Below, piece after piece: positions 47,864 through 58,613 of a DNA stretch of 64,000 nt. Where the stretch lies: contig OY101115.1 of NCBI GenBank assembly GCA_956465555.1, positions 1,550,001 through 1,614,000 on the forward strand. The letters run 5' to 3'. Position numbers and translations under genes: made by a program. Under the pieces are notes generated by a model. The model worked only from the letters and a program-made list of their open reading frames with translations, ran no database searches and was not told the DNA's origin. The DNA is from Nitzschia sp. pyKryTriq1. Lineage: Eukaryota > Bacillariophyta > Bacillariophyceae > Bacillariales > Bacillariaceae. Numbering within the stretch: the first letter of the stretch is position 1; every line of letters starts with the position of its first letter.

Positions 47864-49639
47864 ATGAGAATACACGAGGATGCACATGTAACGTCGAGGC
47901 CGCCGCGAGTGCCAAAGTCATCCCCCATCGTGGACTCTTCCAACACACGGCCACTCACGGTCGAAAGAAAATCCGTTCCCGAGAAACTGCCTCCATCCCA
48001 GCACAGCATTGAAGCACAAAAGTCGCACTTTTTGTCGGAGTTCAACGTTGACGCCTGCTTCGACTTTCGAGCCATACCCGACCCTCCCACTCCAGAGCCT
48101 CGAAATCGGCGCCGACTCTCCACATCTGTGCTTCCTTCCATGCCGCAATCTCACTCAGAGTCACCAAACAAGTCCTCACGCGGTGTTACGCTGGCTAGCG
48201 ATGAAAACTTGCTTCGGGGATCAAGCAAGCGTTCCCGCAAAAGTCTGTGCCATGTGCCATCACCAGTGGTCAGGAGTACGAGTATCTGCACAGAACAGCG
48301 TGACGATCCCTCCCTCTCCAGTTCTCCTCCTCCCGTTGCACCCAAAACCCTGCACGTCAATATCTGTGTCGATGACGATGATGATGACGACGCTGACGCC
48401 GCCACTAGTGTCAAGCGCCGCAAGAAGAGACAGAGCATGGAGTTACCTCGAGAGTTGGTTCTGGATAATGCTAGTGCGCTCGAGGCCAGCTTTGCGCCTC
48501 CAAGAGCCCACATTCCTCCAGGACCAAGCCAGTGCCAAAGCCTTCAGAATCTACAAGCAGCTTTCATAGGGGATAAACAAAACATGAAAGATCTGCAGGC
48601 ATTGGTCAGGGGGTACTGCAAGGTGCCAAAGGCACAACGTTCGAGTTCCAAGGAAGCCAGTGCGATTGAGGAAACAACGGGTTATCCACTTGTGACGCCT
48701 GACGAAATCGATCATCCGCTGAGTCTTTCCAATCGCCGTTCGGTCCTGCAAAAGATGGCTCCCATCATTGAGGAAATCGACAAGCGCAAGGCCGAAGATA
48801 TTGCCAAGTGGGAGTATGAGACTGAATGCCGCGTAGAAAGATCCTCCAAGTCGGGCAAGTATCGCTATATTTCGATTGAAACAAACACCAAGGTTGGATC
48901 TCAAGAATACAAGCGTCGTTATATGGGTGTTCTGGCTAGGGAAGCCCCCTTGAGGCTGGCCAAGACCAAGGAATGGAAAGACAAGTTGAACGCCCCCTCT
49001 CCACAAGCATGCCAAGAAGAAGCTTCGAAGGCAGGGATGGAACGTGCTGCCATTGATGCCCCCCTCGTCACGGATCATTCCGGTGACATGGATGATGAGT
49101 GCGAGAACGCATCATTTGATACTACACAAGAGCTAGATCTTGATCTCAATGAGATCCTTGCTTTGGATACAAAGCCTTCCGATGAGACCGAACAAGAGTC
49201 CCTCCCTGCTGGAGCTGAGCAGGAAGAGGACACAAGTATGGAGATTTGTGATATGAGCGTCAGCATGGATCTAGGAGAAGCCTCCGAGGTTCGAGCCGAG
49301 TTTCAACCTTCAGCTAGAATGCAGGCTGACACTCCTACAAAGGAGCTACGAGTAGACCACGCCAATGAGGAGGAGGATATCGAACTGGAGTTGGTGCCCG
49401 AAATGACCGTCACCGACCAGGACTGTGCGACGAAGGAAGAGTGCGCAAAAGTACCACCCAAATCGGTAACTCCAACAGAAATGGAATTGCTCCCTTTTCC
49501 AGATAGGGACGAGGAATCTAAAGACCCCGATATTGCCCGAGCGGAACGAAGATTGTGGGGTCGAATTGACGCCGCTTTGCAGGACTATTCGCACGAGGTC
49601 ATGATGATTATGAACTCTAGAGGCGATGCTTCAAACTAA
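47864..49639 (+). CDS. Large disordered protein, function unknown
   Basis: This is a 591-residue protein with no recognised family. The first 200 residues are Ser/Pro-rich and disordered, with basic patches (PRNRRRLST, SVKRRKKRQSMELP) that could be nuclear signals. An aspartate run from a GAT repeat lies at about 169-176. The best-structured part is about 225-375: NMKDLQALVRGYCKVPKAQR, TGYPLVTPDEIDHPLSL, MAPIIEEIDKRKAEDIAKWE and KYRYISIETNTKVGSQEYKR. The C-terminal 200 residues are acidic, with E/D-rich runs and a helical end (RAERRLWGRIDAALQDYSHE). No membrane segment or leader is present. Nuclear location is only an inference from the basic patches. It converges with the gene at 49714, leaving 74 bp. 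Confidence 0.65.
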   Translation: MRIHEDAHVTSRPPRVPKSSPIVDSSNTRPLTVERKSVPEKLPPSQHSIEAQKSHFLSEFNVDACFDFRAIPDPPTPEPRNRRRLSTSVLPSMPQSHSESPNKSSRGVTLASDENLLRGSSKRSRKSLCHVPSPVVRSTSICTEQRDDPSLSSSPPPVAPKTLHVNICVDDDDDDDADAATSVKRRKKRQSMELPRELVLDNASALEASFAPPRAHIPPGPSQCQSLQNLQAAFIGDKQNMKDLQALVRGYCKVPKAQRSSSKEASAIEETTGYPLVTPDEIDHPLSLSNRRSVLQKMAPIIEEIDKRKAEDIAKWEYETECRVERSSKSGKYRYISIETNTKVGSQEYKRRYMGVLAREAPLRLAKTKEWKDKLNAPSPQACQEEASKAGMERAAIDAPLVTDHSGDMDDECENASFDTTQELDLDLNEILALDTKPSDETEQESLPAGAEQEEDTSMEICDMSVSMDLGEASEVRAEFQPSARMQADTPTKELRVDHANEEEDIELELVPEMTVTDQDCATKEECAKVPPKSVTPTEMELLPFPDRDEESKDPDIARAERRLWGRIDAALQDYSHEVMMIMNSRGDASN

Positions 49640-49713
49640 AGAGTACGAGTTCTAACTGGATAGGCTTGATCACTCTACAACTACTAGCTGGTAAAATCCA
49701 CACACCAACCACC

Positions 49714-50220
49714 TTACTCGTATTGATTTTTCATTCCTTCAATAATAGCCTCGTACCTGGCAGCCACCTTGGCCTCCGCGTCCTTGACGGCTTTCTGCTT
49801 TTCGAGTGATGCTTTCACTATGTAATCGGAAATGAATTCGCGATACGCCTGCACTTTCTGCGTTAGCAGTTTATTGGTCGCAGGGAAGGCATACGAATTG
49901 GCTGAAGTGGCTTCACTCCCCGTGCTAGGTCTCTCCAATTCGGCTAGCTTGGCCTCCAGTTCCGCAACACGATCTTTATATTGGGCCTCCACTCGCGCCA
50001 TCGCCCGGATCTTTTCTTCGTGAGCTTTAGCCATGAAGTCAGTCAAGGAAGCAGCTACCTCTTGTGCCTCAGGAGATGCAGCAAATAACGAACTGAATGA
50101 TGTTTGTTGGACGAGGATAATGGCAGTTTTGGAGGGGGTGGTCATGGAAGAGAATCCAGTGCAAAGAGCCACCAAAACTGACAACAACAATAGCTTCTTA
50201 TCAAGCAGATTTCTGGGCAT
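49714..50220 (-). CDS. Small coiled-coil protein with plastid-type leader
   Basis: This is a 168-residue protein. A signal-peptide-like leader (KKLLLLSVLVALCTGFSSM, to about 25) has an aromatic residue after a small one and is followed by a Ser/Thr-rich stretch, as in diatom plastid proteins. Residues 50-92 form a charged coiled coil (MAKAHEEKIRAMARVEAQYK, ELEAKLAELERP). A second helical part runs from about 112 to 168 (TQKVQAYREFISDYIVKASL, AKVAARYEAIIEGM). No catalytic or metal motif is seen. It may be a structural plastid protein, but the family is not recognised. Confidence 0.6.
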   Translation of the reverse strand: MPRNLLDKKLLLLSVLVALCTGFSSMTTPSKTAIILVQQTSFSSLFAASPEAQEVAASLTDFMAKAHEEKIRAMARVEAQYKDRVAELEAKLAELERPSTGSEATSANSYAFPATNKLLTQKVQAYREFISDYIVKASLEKQKAVKDAEAKVAARYEAIIEGMKNQYE

Positions 50221-50867
50221 CGTGAATTTTGACGCAGGGAATGGATTCTGAATACCCTTCTAACGTGAAAGTGAGGATACAGACAATACTAATACTGTAT
50301 CAACCGGCTCCTCTATCTCGAAGTAAAGATCCGGATTCCGATTTCCGATGATCGCATCCTGTATCCTGTGTGTTGTGTCGGTGAGCGGTTGGGCATCCCA
50401 CGAAGCGAAAACACTGCACAAAAAAATACAACAGTACCAGTACTGTACAAGTACCTGGTACGTTACTGTACAAGTACATACCGGTACTATAGCGAGTGGG
50501 CTGTACCGTTATGTAGACTACAGTACAAACTACAAACAGTAGCGGTACTGTACGCGCACGCGCGAGACACTCTATTAGTTGACCCCTTTTATCTACTTTC
50601 CCCCCTTTTCGACCACGGATACCGTGTTGTTTCGACCACACCCACGCGCAAAACATCCACACGCACGCCACGCACAGATCTTTTCGTCTGCCAACCAGAA
50701 AGCCGAGCCGAAAGGCGAAGGAGGCGGCTTTTTGCTTGCTTCGAGAGCAGCAGTCGGCAGTTTGTTTCGCCTCCAAAAAGTCTTCAAGTACACATGGAGA
50801 AGGAAGCATCTATCTGTGGTTAGATTACGAATAGTCCATATCACCGTCGTCTCTTTTAGGAATAGCA
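50221..50867. other. Divergent intergenic with GTAC island
   Basis: Positions 50435-50550 contain dense CAGTACC, GTACAAGTACC and ACCGGTAC words. A TTTTAG just before the DLAT start might be the acceptor of a 5'-UTR intron, unproven. Open frames here are not supported. Confidence 0.55.
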
Positions 50868-52417
50868 ATGGCATCGACAACACTCTACAGAGGCTTTGCT
50901 CAAACGAGCAGGCGGATGGCCTCTCGGTCACTCTTTTGGCCCCAGCGCTCGAGGCCTGCAATTGCCAGATCTTGGTTCTCGAGTTATCCGCCCCATGAAG
51001 TCGTTGGGCTTCCAGCACTTTCGCCGGTAAGTTCATGCTTGGTGTGACTTGAATGGAAATGAATGCTGCAACGGGAAGCCATAGTGTTTGTTTTTTGACA
51101 TGGAACGCTGACCTTGAAAATATAAACTCATAGACAATGGAATCTGGCACCATCGCGAGCTGGAACAAGGGAGAAGGAGACTCATTTGGCCCGGGGGATG
51201 TGTTGTGCAGTGTAGAAACAGACAAAGCCACCGTTGATTTTGAAGCGCAAGATGATGGTGTAATTGCCAAAATTCTAGTGGAGGCAGGTCCCTCGGAAAT
51301 TCGATGTGGAAAACCAATTTTGATTACTGTTGAGGATGCAGCCCACGTTGCCGCTTTTAAGGATTATGTTGTAGAAGCCTCAGCGGCTCCAGCAGCCCCT
51401 GCTGCTGCCGCTGTTCCAGCATCGGCACCCGCTCCTGCTGTACCCCCAGCGGCAGTGCCAGCAACCGCTGCGTCTGTTCCATTGGCCGCCGCCACTCCAT
51501 CGGGTGGTCTTGTTGTCGCTTCGCCTTTAGCTCACATGATTGCAAAAGACATGGGATATGATGTTTCGACCATTCCAGGCACTGGGCCCGGTGGCCGAGT
51601 CATTGCTGCTGATGTCCGTGAATTCGTGCCCTCAGTAGCCACGGCTTCAACTACATCCTCCACTGAAGCAGCACCAGCTCAGGTTGCCATGGCAGCTGCG
51701 CCACCGATCCAAGGAGCTGGCTACACGGATTATCCGATTTCTGCATCGGCCAAGGAGGTTGCGAATCGATTGGCTCAATCGAAAAAGAATGTCCCTCACT
51801 ACTATTTGACTGTCGATATCGCTATGGATGAGTTGCTAAAGCTTCGATCAACTTTGTCGGGCGCCATTGGCAAAGACAGCAATTTGGGTGTCTACGAGCT
51901 CATCGTCAAGGCGGCGGCAGCTTCCATGAAGGCTGTCCCTTCGGCCAACGCTGCGTGGATGGATAGTGTTGTACGCGTTTATGACTCAGTCGACATCAAT
52001 GTGGTGGTTGGTACTGGCGATAAGTTGTACACTCCGGTCATCCGAGACTGTGGAGGCAAGGGTGTGAAGAGTATTTCGGATGAATTAAACTCAGCTGTGG
52101 AAGCTGTGGAAAGTGGCGAATTCGGCTCCGAATTCGCTACAATGGGTACTTTTACAGTGATGAACCTAGGAATGTACGGAATCAAGTCCTGCGCTCCGAT
52201 CATTCGTGAGCCTCAATCCGTGGCCTTGGCCATTGGTGCCCTAGAAAACCGAATTGTTCCGAACGATGACCCCGACAGCGAAGAGATCTATAAGGAGAGC
52301 GTGATGATGACGGCGACTCTGAGCTGTGATCACAGAGTAGTTGACGGTGCTGTTGGAGCTCAGTGGCTCAGTGCTTTCAAATCTCATCTCGAAAGCCCAT
52401 CCACTCTTCTGTTGTAA
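50868..52417 (+). CDS. DLAT: Dihydrolipoamide acetyltransferase (E2 of pyruvate dehydrogenase), two exons
   Basis: The exons are 50868-51026 and 51134-52417 (480 residues); the 107-bp intron has a GTAAGT donor and a CATAG acceptor and sits inside the lipoyl domain motif LPALSP|TMESGTIASW. E2 transfers acetyl groups from lipoamide to CoA in the pyruvate dehydrogenase core. The leader (about 1-42) is Arg/Ser-rich with no acids and fits mitochondrial import. The lipoyl domain carries the lipoylated lysine in VETDKATVDF (about 80). An Ala/Pro linker (about 130-165) follows, then the E1/E3-binding domain ASPLAHMIAKDMGYDVSTIP with GTGPGGRV, and the catalytic domain with NVPHYYLTVDI, GTFTVMNLGM and the active site DHRVVDGAVGAQW. 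Confidence 0.93.
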
Positions 52418-53128
52418 ATACACTGCCAACTAAATCATCTATATGTGCTGGCTTCAAAGGTATGACTTGATATTGTAGTACACCCGTGAATCTATTCTTC
52501 AGCCGGCCGTCTGCTGCTCAACTAGAGAGCTCGTAAGGCTGCATCTATACTAGACTGTATCTAATTCTTATAATAGTAGAGCAGAGGCGCGGCAGGAGGA
52601 CGTCGGTAGGGTTGTTGCTCACAGGAGACAATGGACAGTCAGTAGACAGTAGGGTCCCCACCATATACAGTATCCCTAATAATGTTATCCGAGTAGAGGG
52701 AGGGAGGAGACGAGGAGTCAGCAAGCTCTCTATCATTCTTCTACTATCATAGCTCCTCTAGTAGCTTTCTCTCTCTCTCTCTCTCTCTCCGTCGCAATAG
52801 CTCTCGAACCAAAACTGCTACTGTACGAGTAGGTACTAAAAGGGCCCGCCCAGCGCGAACGGTAGACCATGTGCTTCTTGGTGGCGTCGGAGGGAGGGAA
52901 TGTGGTCGTGCGAAAGTTTTAGTCTAAATAACCATAATTGGCAGGTGAAATACGTTATTCTAATGTCTAATTATTCCTTATGTTTTGGCCACTGGCCAAG
53001 CCAACATGAATGATATCGCTGTCTACTTAGCGAGCGATCCTCGCGTTTTTAACTGTTTTCTGCAATACTGTGATGGCCTGCAAGAAAGAAGGTTGTCGAA
53101 ATTTTAGGTACCGCCAACAACCAATTCG
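52418..53128. other. Intergenic with CT microsatellite
   Basis: A CT run of about 22 bp lies at 52768-52789, close to CTCTAGTAG words. No gene is seen. Confidence 0.6.
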
Positions 53129-55098
53129 ATGCAATCAGCGAGCAGATTCTTCGATTGCTCATATCTCAACAGGATGTGGACTTCTGCTTCTCTGAACGGA
53201 GAAGGCATGGCATGTTCATCGCAAAATCCCACTACATTGGCTGAAGATCAAGATCAAAATTCTTCCCAAGAAGGTGAGACTACAACCATGAACAATGACA
53301 TTTCCACAGGTGGGGGTATATCAGACATGAACCTGCCGATATCCGTGGACGCGAACAACCAGGACACCGAAGAATCACTGGAAGACAACAAAAATCACCT
53401 TGGCGAGAATGTAAATTCGTCTATACTCGATATAACCGCACTGTCAGACACGTCGTCATCGCTGGAATATGTTGTGTCAGAAGATGCTCACACGAACACC
53501 CAGAACCAAAGAAAGAGAAACTCCCGGGCCTTGACACTTGGAATGAGTTTGCTGGTTGGTATTATCGTTGGTCTTACGGCATTCGGTATTGGAAAGGCCG
53601 TTGGTTGGGATAAAGGTAGTACCCAGGCATTTCAAGCAGTGGGTGGGCAGCATACGACTCATCATCCTTCCGGTTCACCCAGTGTGCTCCCTTCCACTTC
53701 TCCTTCGCCACAACCTACATACCTTCCTACACAATCCCCGACCATAGCGCCGACAGTAGCACCGACGACGATTCCTACTGCCAAGCCAACAAATAAACCA
53801 ACGCCAGCCCCTACGAATGCTCCATCCGTGTCGCCTACACTTTACACAGTAACCTACGTCCCTGGGAACTTGACACGCGAAGAAGCTGGTCTACTGCTCT
53901 CGGAGGGCCTTCGGGCTCGTATTATTGCCAGATCTGGTGAGGCTGTAAAGTACCACGATGGGTCACTGTCAGAAGAGTTATTCCATGGTCGCCCCGACTT
54001 TGGTGCTACCTTCGCTGATACACGCCCTTTCAATGAAGGTGGCTGGGTGTACACTAGCAACTCGGAAATGCCAGAGGAAGGGGCGGGTGGAGTTGGATCC
54101 ATTACTTTCAACAAAGGGGGAAAGATTATCGACTATCGAATGGTTCTGCTGAACACCACCATGAATTGTGGAGGAGGTAAAAGTCCCTGGTAAGAGATAT
54201 GCGAAAGTTTCTGATGGGGGCTGGGTCATCAGAGGCAGTTTTGCTCACACACACGTTTCTTTCTCCCAACTCTGATCTCATCGTTAGGGGGACGTGGATC
54301 TCATGTGAGGAGGTTGAGTTTTTCGGCGAAATTTACCAAGTCGATCCGTTTGGCGAAATCGAAGCCGAGAAAGCGACCATCGGGAGCCAGTTGGGAAGGT
54401 GGGAATCATTTGCTTACGACGTACGTGACCCTCAGGATCCAAAATTCTTTGCCACGGAGGATCACAATAAGGGTACAGTTCGCCGCTTCAGACCAGAACA
54501 GTCGATGATTGACTGGGATCGGCCTTGGGACATGTTGCATGCGGATGGTGTGATTGATTATCTCATTATTTATCCCGACGAGAATATGACGGGCGGGACA
54601 TTTGACTGGATCGACAACATCGAGCAAGCTAGAAACAACGCACGGTCATTATATCCTCAAAGTGAAGGCATTGACGTCTACAAAGGAAATATGTTTGTTG
54701 TGTGTAAAGGACTACAACAAATGTTTACATTTGATTTGGATGAAATGACGTACTACAATCAATCAACAGTCTCTGGGCTGTTTGATGGAGGCCCAGACCA
54801 GATGAAACGCATTTTAGACGGTGAAAACAGTGATTTGCTGTACTTCACTGAGGAGGGAGGTGTAGACGCCGGTATCCACGCCCGTGATGAACTTGGCAGG
54901 TTCTATACAATACTTGAAAGCCCGATTTATCCGGACGAAACCACGGGACTGGCTTTTAGCCCCGGCGGCGAGCACATGTACGTTGCATATCAGGAGACAG
55001 GCTTTCTTTTCGACATCTGGCGCGAGGATGGATTACCCTTTGGGGGCAGAACCTTGGACGTGAAGTATCATCAAACTGCATCACCTGGCGGAACATAG
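53129..55098 (+). CDS. PhoX/DUF839-like phosphatase, membrane-tethered, two exons
   Basis: The exons are 53129-54189 and 54288-55098 (623 residues); the 98-bp intron (GTAAGA...GTTAG) splits the signature NCGGGKSPW|GTWISCEE, diagnostic of the PhoX/DUF839 family. PhoX enzymes are Ca2+/Fe3+ alkaline phosphatases that release phosphate from organic esters outside the cell. Here an acidic Ser/Asn-rich N-terminus (1-130) precedes one membrane helix (about 137-160). Next comes a Pro/Thr/Ser stalk of PTxxPT units (about 185-240) common in diatom surface proteins, then the propeller: GGWVYTSNSEMP, VGSITFNKGG, FFATEDHNKGTVRRFRP, FVVCKGLQQMFTFD and TTGLAFSPGGEHMYVAYQET. This topology would place the enzyme outside the cell or in a vesicle lumen, tethered to the membrane. 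Activity on phosphate esters is inferred from family only. Confidence 0.8.
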
Positions 55099-55626
55099 CG
55101 ACTTTGTAAGTCATCAAATAGAATGCAAAAAAGACGCAATTTTCAATGTCATCTGCTGGCCGTGTGGAAACTTGTCGGGCTCACCGCTATCTAGAGCTGC
55201 GCCGCGTCCACAAGTATTCGTAGCTAGGTGTCAAAAGCTGGTCTTGTTGGAAGAGGGAAGAGGAGTTGTTTCTCACAAAAAAGGCTTCCTAAAACCAGTC
55301 AGTCCCGCCTGGCCCAGCCGGGATTCGGAATTTCTGTCAGTCTGCACGGCGTGCCGCGTGCCGCTCTCTGCTCTCATCTCCCCTCTGCTCTCTGCCCACA
55401 CTCGTCTGTCTGCCATGCGATGCGCGATGCTTTCTTTTCTTGCTGCGATCCCGAGTGCTGAGAGAGAGTGCGTGCGTTTGGAGTGTGGAGTTCGGAGTTT
55501 GGAAAATAAAAGATTGAAGATAGTACTCGTAGCTCGTAGAAGTAAGAAGTGGGTTGTCGCCAGTCGCCATTATTGTCTCCTTTCTCATTTCAACAGGTTG
55601 TATCCGACCGACGATAAGATTATATA
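55099..55626. other. Intergenic, no gene seen
   Basis: CT/GC-mixed sequence with TCTGCTCTC repeats near 55365-55400. The open frames over 55172-55627 lack any family trait. Confidence 0.5.
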
Positions 55627-56134
55627 ATGTTTTTCCGCCATGTCGCCAACTTGACGAAGTTGCCTGGAAAGTCGCATCTCCGTTTTGGTATCTCCGGAAG
55701 ATCCATGTCGTCCGTCATAAATATCAGCGATCTCGACGCCACTGATAAGTTTCGCCAGTTGAATCACAAGTCTATTCTTTACTTCACTGCAACTTGGTAA
55801 GAATGTTTTGTTTACAAATTTGGTTGATCAGTTGGGTTTGATGAAATGTTGGCGGTTCAAAGATGCTAATCCCGCGTCTTCCACCCTTCAAACTCGTCCA
55901 AGGTGTCCACCGTGCAAAGTCATCAAGCCCGTTTACGAAGAAATGGCTACCAAGTACACCGATGTTGCCTTTGGCAAAGTAGACGTTGATGAAAATTCAG
56001 ACGCTGCTGTGGAATTCGAGATTTCTGCTGTGCCTACATTTGTTTTCTTCGACGGTGAAGAACCTATCGAGAGATTCAGCGGTGCCGATCCAAACATGTT
56101 GGAATCGTTGGTGAAGGCTCTAGATGCTAGATAA
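55627..56134 (+). CDS. Thioredoxin, probably mitochondrial, two exons
   Basis: The exons are 55627-55796 and 55903-56134 (133 residues). The 106-bp intron (GTAAGA...CCAAG) splits the active-site tryptophan codon; splicing creates FTATWCPPCKVIKPVYEEMA. The redox site is WCPPC in place of the more common WCGPC. Other thioredoxin landmarks are VAFGKVDVDENSDAAVEFEI, the cis-proline in ISAVPTFVFFDGE, and ERFSGADPNMLESLV. The first 28 residues (MFFRHVANLTKLPGKSHLRF then GISGRSMSS) are basic with no acids, as expected for a mitochondrial leader. Thioredoxins reduce disulfides in partner proteins. The open frame that begins at 55803 is intron sequence and not an alternative N-terminus. Confidence 0.9.
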
Positions 56135-56457
56135 ATCTAGAGAATACGAATATGTAGTAGAGCAGCTTTCGCTTTATTTGTTTGCTTATTGAACACCGGG
56201 GCTTACCGTACGAGCACTAGCTCCAACATACAAACGCGGGAACTAGGAGTATGAATCTCCTACTAGCTCTTAGGTGTCGCATATGCAAAACGAGTACAAC
56301 GAAGAATCGTTAAAAGACAACCCTTCATTATAATAAAACAGCGTCAGAGGATGACACTCATTGTAGATGAGACAATTTTAGGGTTGTTTGGCTCCTTCCG
56401 CCTAAATCATTAGAATTTTCGGGAGGAGTTCGGTTGATAGCATGTCGAACGAGAGGA
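56135..56457. other. Convergent intergenic, no gene seen
   Basis: AT-rich 3' flanks of two convergent genes, with small CTACTAGCTC words. Nothing else is recognised. Confidence 0.5.
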
Positions 56458-57201
56458 TCATGAATCTGCTACACCTTGAGCACCCCCATTTCGCCTCATA
56501 CTCTGTGCCAGGCCTTTGAATGGCTTTGACCAGAAGGTCCCATTGATTGCTCGAAGAGACTTCTTTGTGGACTTCCCCATACTGCCCAACATCTTTGTTC
56601 TATCAAGGCTTAATTGCGGCCCTCTCCTCTGTGGAGACTTCGTAAAGGCGTCATCGTTCTCTTCTTCAGTGTTGCTCTCTGAATCCTCTGTTATGTTCTC
56701 TCCCAGTATGTTCCGTTTTGGTTTAGCATGTGCACCATTTCCGGTGTCAATGTTTTCGGCGCAGCTTGACTCATTGACAGTTCTGCAGCACATAGAGTTG
56801 TCCCCCAACCTCTGTGATTCTTCGTTCTCCTGTTTCTTGTGTGGCCCTCCATTTGACACCACGGTCGGCTCTCTGCTCCTGGGCTGCCTGTTATAATAAG
56901 ATTCTGGCACTGTTGGGTCGAGCAAATTTATGCGCTCCGGATGACACTCATCCAATATCTGGTCCAAGAACTCGTGATCCGGTTCACAACTGTCTGAAGC
57001 CTCCCCGAACGAGTCATCGTCTAGGTCGTCATCTAAATTTCTTTTGGGACGATTTCCGTCGCTATCGCTATCGACATCCAAATCCTCCAACTCGTCTATT
57101 AGAGCGTCATCCAGATGGTCATGGAACTCAATATCCATACTGCGTCTGGTCTTCATCTTTTTCTTGTGCGAAGAGGCGTGTTTATCGTCATCCAAACTCA
57201 T
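56458..57201 (-). CDS. Acidic disordered protein, function unknown
   Basis: This is a 247-residue protein from the ATG at 57201; the frame is open 60 bases further but from a TTG. The N-terminal part is basic (HASSHKKKMKTRRSMD), followed by a very acidic region (about 28-75: DDALIDELEDLDVDSDSDG, LDDDLDDDSFGEASDS). The middle is polar. The C-terminal 60 residues turn basic, with SPQRRGPQLSLDRTKMLGSM and STKKSLRAINGTFWSKPFKG. The last segment, with W, F and G, resembles a short binding motif. There is no leader, membrane helix or known domain. A role as a scaffold or regulatory protein cannot be shown. It converges with the thioredoxin gene. Confidence 0.55.
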   Translation of the reverse strand: MSLDDDKHASSHKKKMKTRRSMDIEFHDHLDDALIDELEDLDVDSDSDGNRPKRNLDDDLDDDSFGEASDSCEPDHEFLDQILDECHPERINLLDPTVPESYYNRQPRSREPTVVSNGGPHKKQENEESQRLGDNSMCCRTVNESSCAENIDTGNGAHAKPKRNILGENITEDSESNTEEENDDAFTKSPQRRGPQLSLDRTKMLGSMGKSTKKSLRAINGTFWSKPFKGLAQSMRRNGGAQGVADS

Positions 57202-57739
57202 GATTGTATGTTCAAATAATCTTGTCTGCAAATCCCAAGCACCAATGTAATATATTGGCAAAGATTATGCCAAAAGATGTTATCGGTAGCAAATGTTAGC
57301 GAGGCGATGGGCGATACCAGGTACTAAAATACGGTAGGTCCAAGAATGGAATGAATAGGCCGCGATAGATCACAGCAATCAACAATGGCATCCCTTGAAA
57401 ACTACGACTAAGATTGTGGCAAACGCCTCTCTACTCACTGTACAGGAACTGTGGGTGCAGGTGTATGGTATGTGTACGTACAGCAGGTGTACGTAGTGTA
57501 CTCGTATCGTACGTGTACCGGTACAGTACCTGGTACTGTACCGTACCTGGTACGAGTACTGGTCTACTGTACGAGTATGCAATGTATCCGCGCGGGGCAA
57601 CCCCCCGGGTAACCCAAAATCACCGGAGGGTGACTCATCGTCTGGCCGTCTGGCCACCGACAATGACCCCCACCCTTGTTTTTTATAATAATAAAAACGC
57701 GCGCCGGTCACAGCACTTTCGTCGCTCCCTCCAAATCGA
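57202..57739. other. Intergenic with GTAC island
   Basis: Positions 57465-57580 are a continuous series of GTACGT, ACCGGTACAGTACC and GGTACTGTACC words. They can pair with each other. The open frames over this stretch (57379-57848) arise from the island and the neighbouring relic. Confidence 0.6.
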
Positions 57740-58110
57740 CAACAACAACAACTACATCTGGTCCCTCTCATTCCCTTTTTCGTTTGGTCCAACAAGAAGC
57801 TCCCAACCTTTGGTCATCTCCTTCCGCCTATGCCATTTCCCATTGTGACTGACAACAAATGCATCTGCGGTATTCAATTCTTCGCCTGTCATGTGTCTGG
57901 TGGTCCACTATATCCTTTATCAATAGCAGCCGGTTGCCTTCTTGATCCACTTGGGCAAATAGATTTTCGCTAATGGCATTGGTGGCCATTGCTGCCATAT
58001 GCCCATCCAAGAATTCCACTTCGAATACGCGGGTGTCCTCTGCCAAGTTGTTGGAACTTGCCCTTCTCAACAATTGATTTTGAAACAAGTAGTTCCAAAA
58101 TAACAATTCA
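57740..58110 (-). mobile_element. Ty1/copia retrotransposon relic
   Basis: This is a broken fragment of a copia-type element on the minus strand. Features of the stretch between integrase and reverse transcriptase in diatom copia elements are visible: AISENLFAQVDQEGNRLLLI and IVDHQTHD, followed by a tryptophan-rich basic segment close to 57800-57850. No integrase core, reverse transcriptase or long terminal repeats are found beside it, so most of the element is lost. It has at least a couple of breaks and looks old. The repeat at 58168-58232 lies 58 bp away and may be a remnant of the same insertion. Confidence 0.65.
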
Positions 58111-58167
58111 TTTCTAGCTCACAATTTTTACTTTCAATCATTCTTGTCGACTACCTCGTGCATAGGG

Positions 58168-58232
58168 CATTTGGGCAGGTGCCCGAAATGACCCGAGCGC
58201 TACCGATGTGACTAACATGACCATATCAATTC
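58168..58232 (-). repeat. 65-bp dispersed repeat with terminal hairpin (copy 2)
   Basis: Inverted relative to 1937-2001 and about 95% identical by eye (three differences). The hairpin part (CATTTGGGCA, GG, TGCCCGAAATG) lies at the relic-facing side, 58168-58190. Confidence 0.8.
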
Positions 58233-58613
58233 GCGGAGGAAGACCGGCATACCGGTACCGGTACCAGGTACAGTACTTGTAGTGCGCGAAGGCGAACCGA
58301 TCACGTCGTGCGTGGGAGCGGGGCTCGAGTGAGCGAGCGAGAGGGTGAAAAAGTGGAGTACATGTAGTCTACTAGTAAAGTCAGTCATCAGTGGTCAGTC
58401 GTCGAGCTCGGCGGGCTTGAAGAATTCGGAGATGCAGCAACACGGTTACAACGGAAACCAAGCCGGCTATGGTACTTCCTACAGTACTCATCTCTCTCTC
58501 TCTCTAGAGATTATTAATGACGAGGCTTTTCCATGCATCCGCATTTTCCACTCAGGATACTATGCTGTACAAGCACCTTTCCCCATTCAAATGACTAGCA
58601 AGCTACTAGCTGC
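58233..58613. other. Intergenic with short GTAC palindrome
   Basis: CATACCGGTACCGGTACC occurs at about 58248-58268, with CTCTCTCTCTAGAG at 58493-58509. No gene is seen. Confidence 0.55.

Noticed and set aside
55803-56134. Thioredoxin beginning at an ATG inside the intron
   Set aside because: It lacks the tryptophan of WCPPC and carries an unrelated N-terminus; the upstream exon restores both a leader and the full site.
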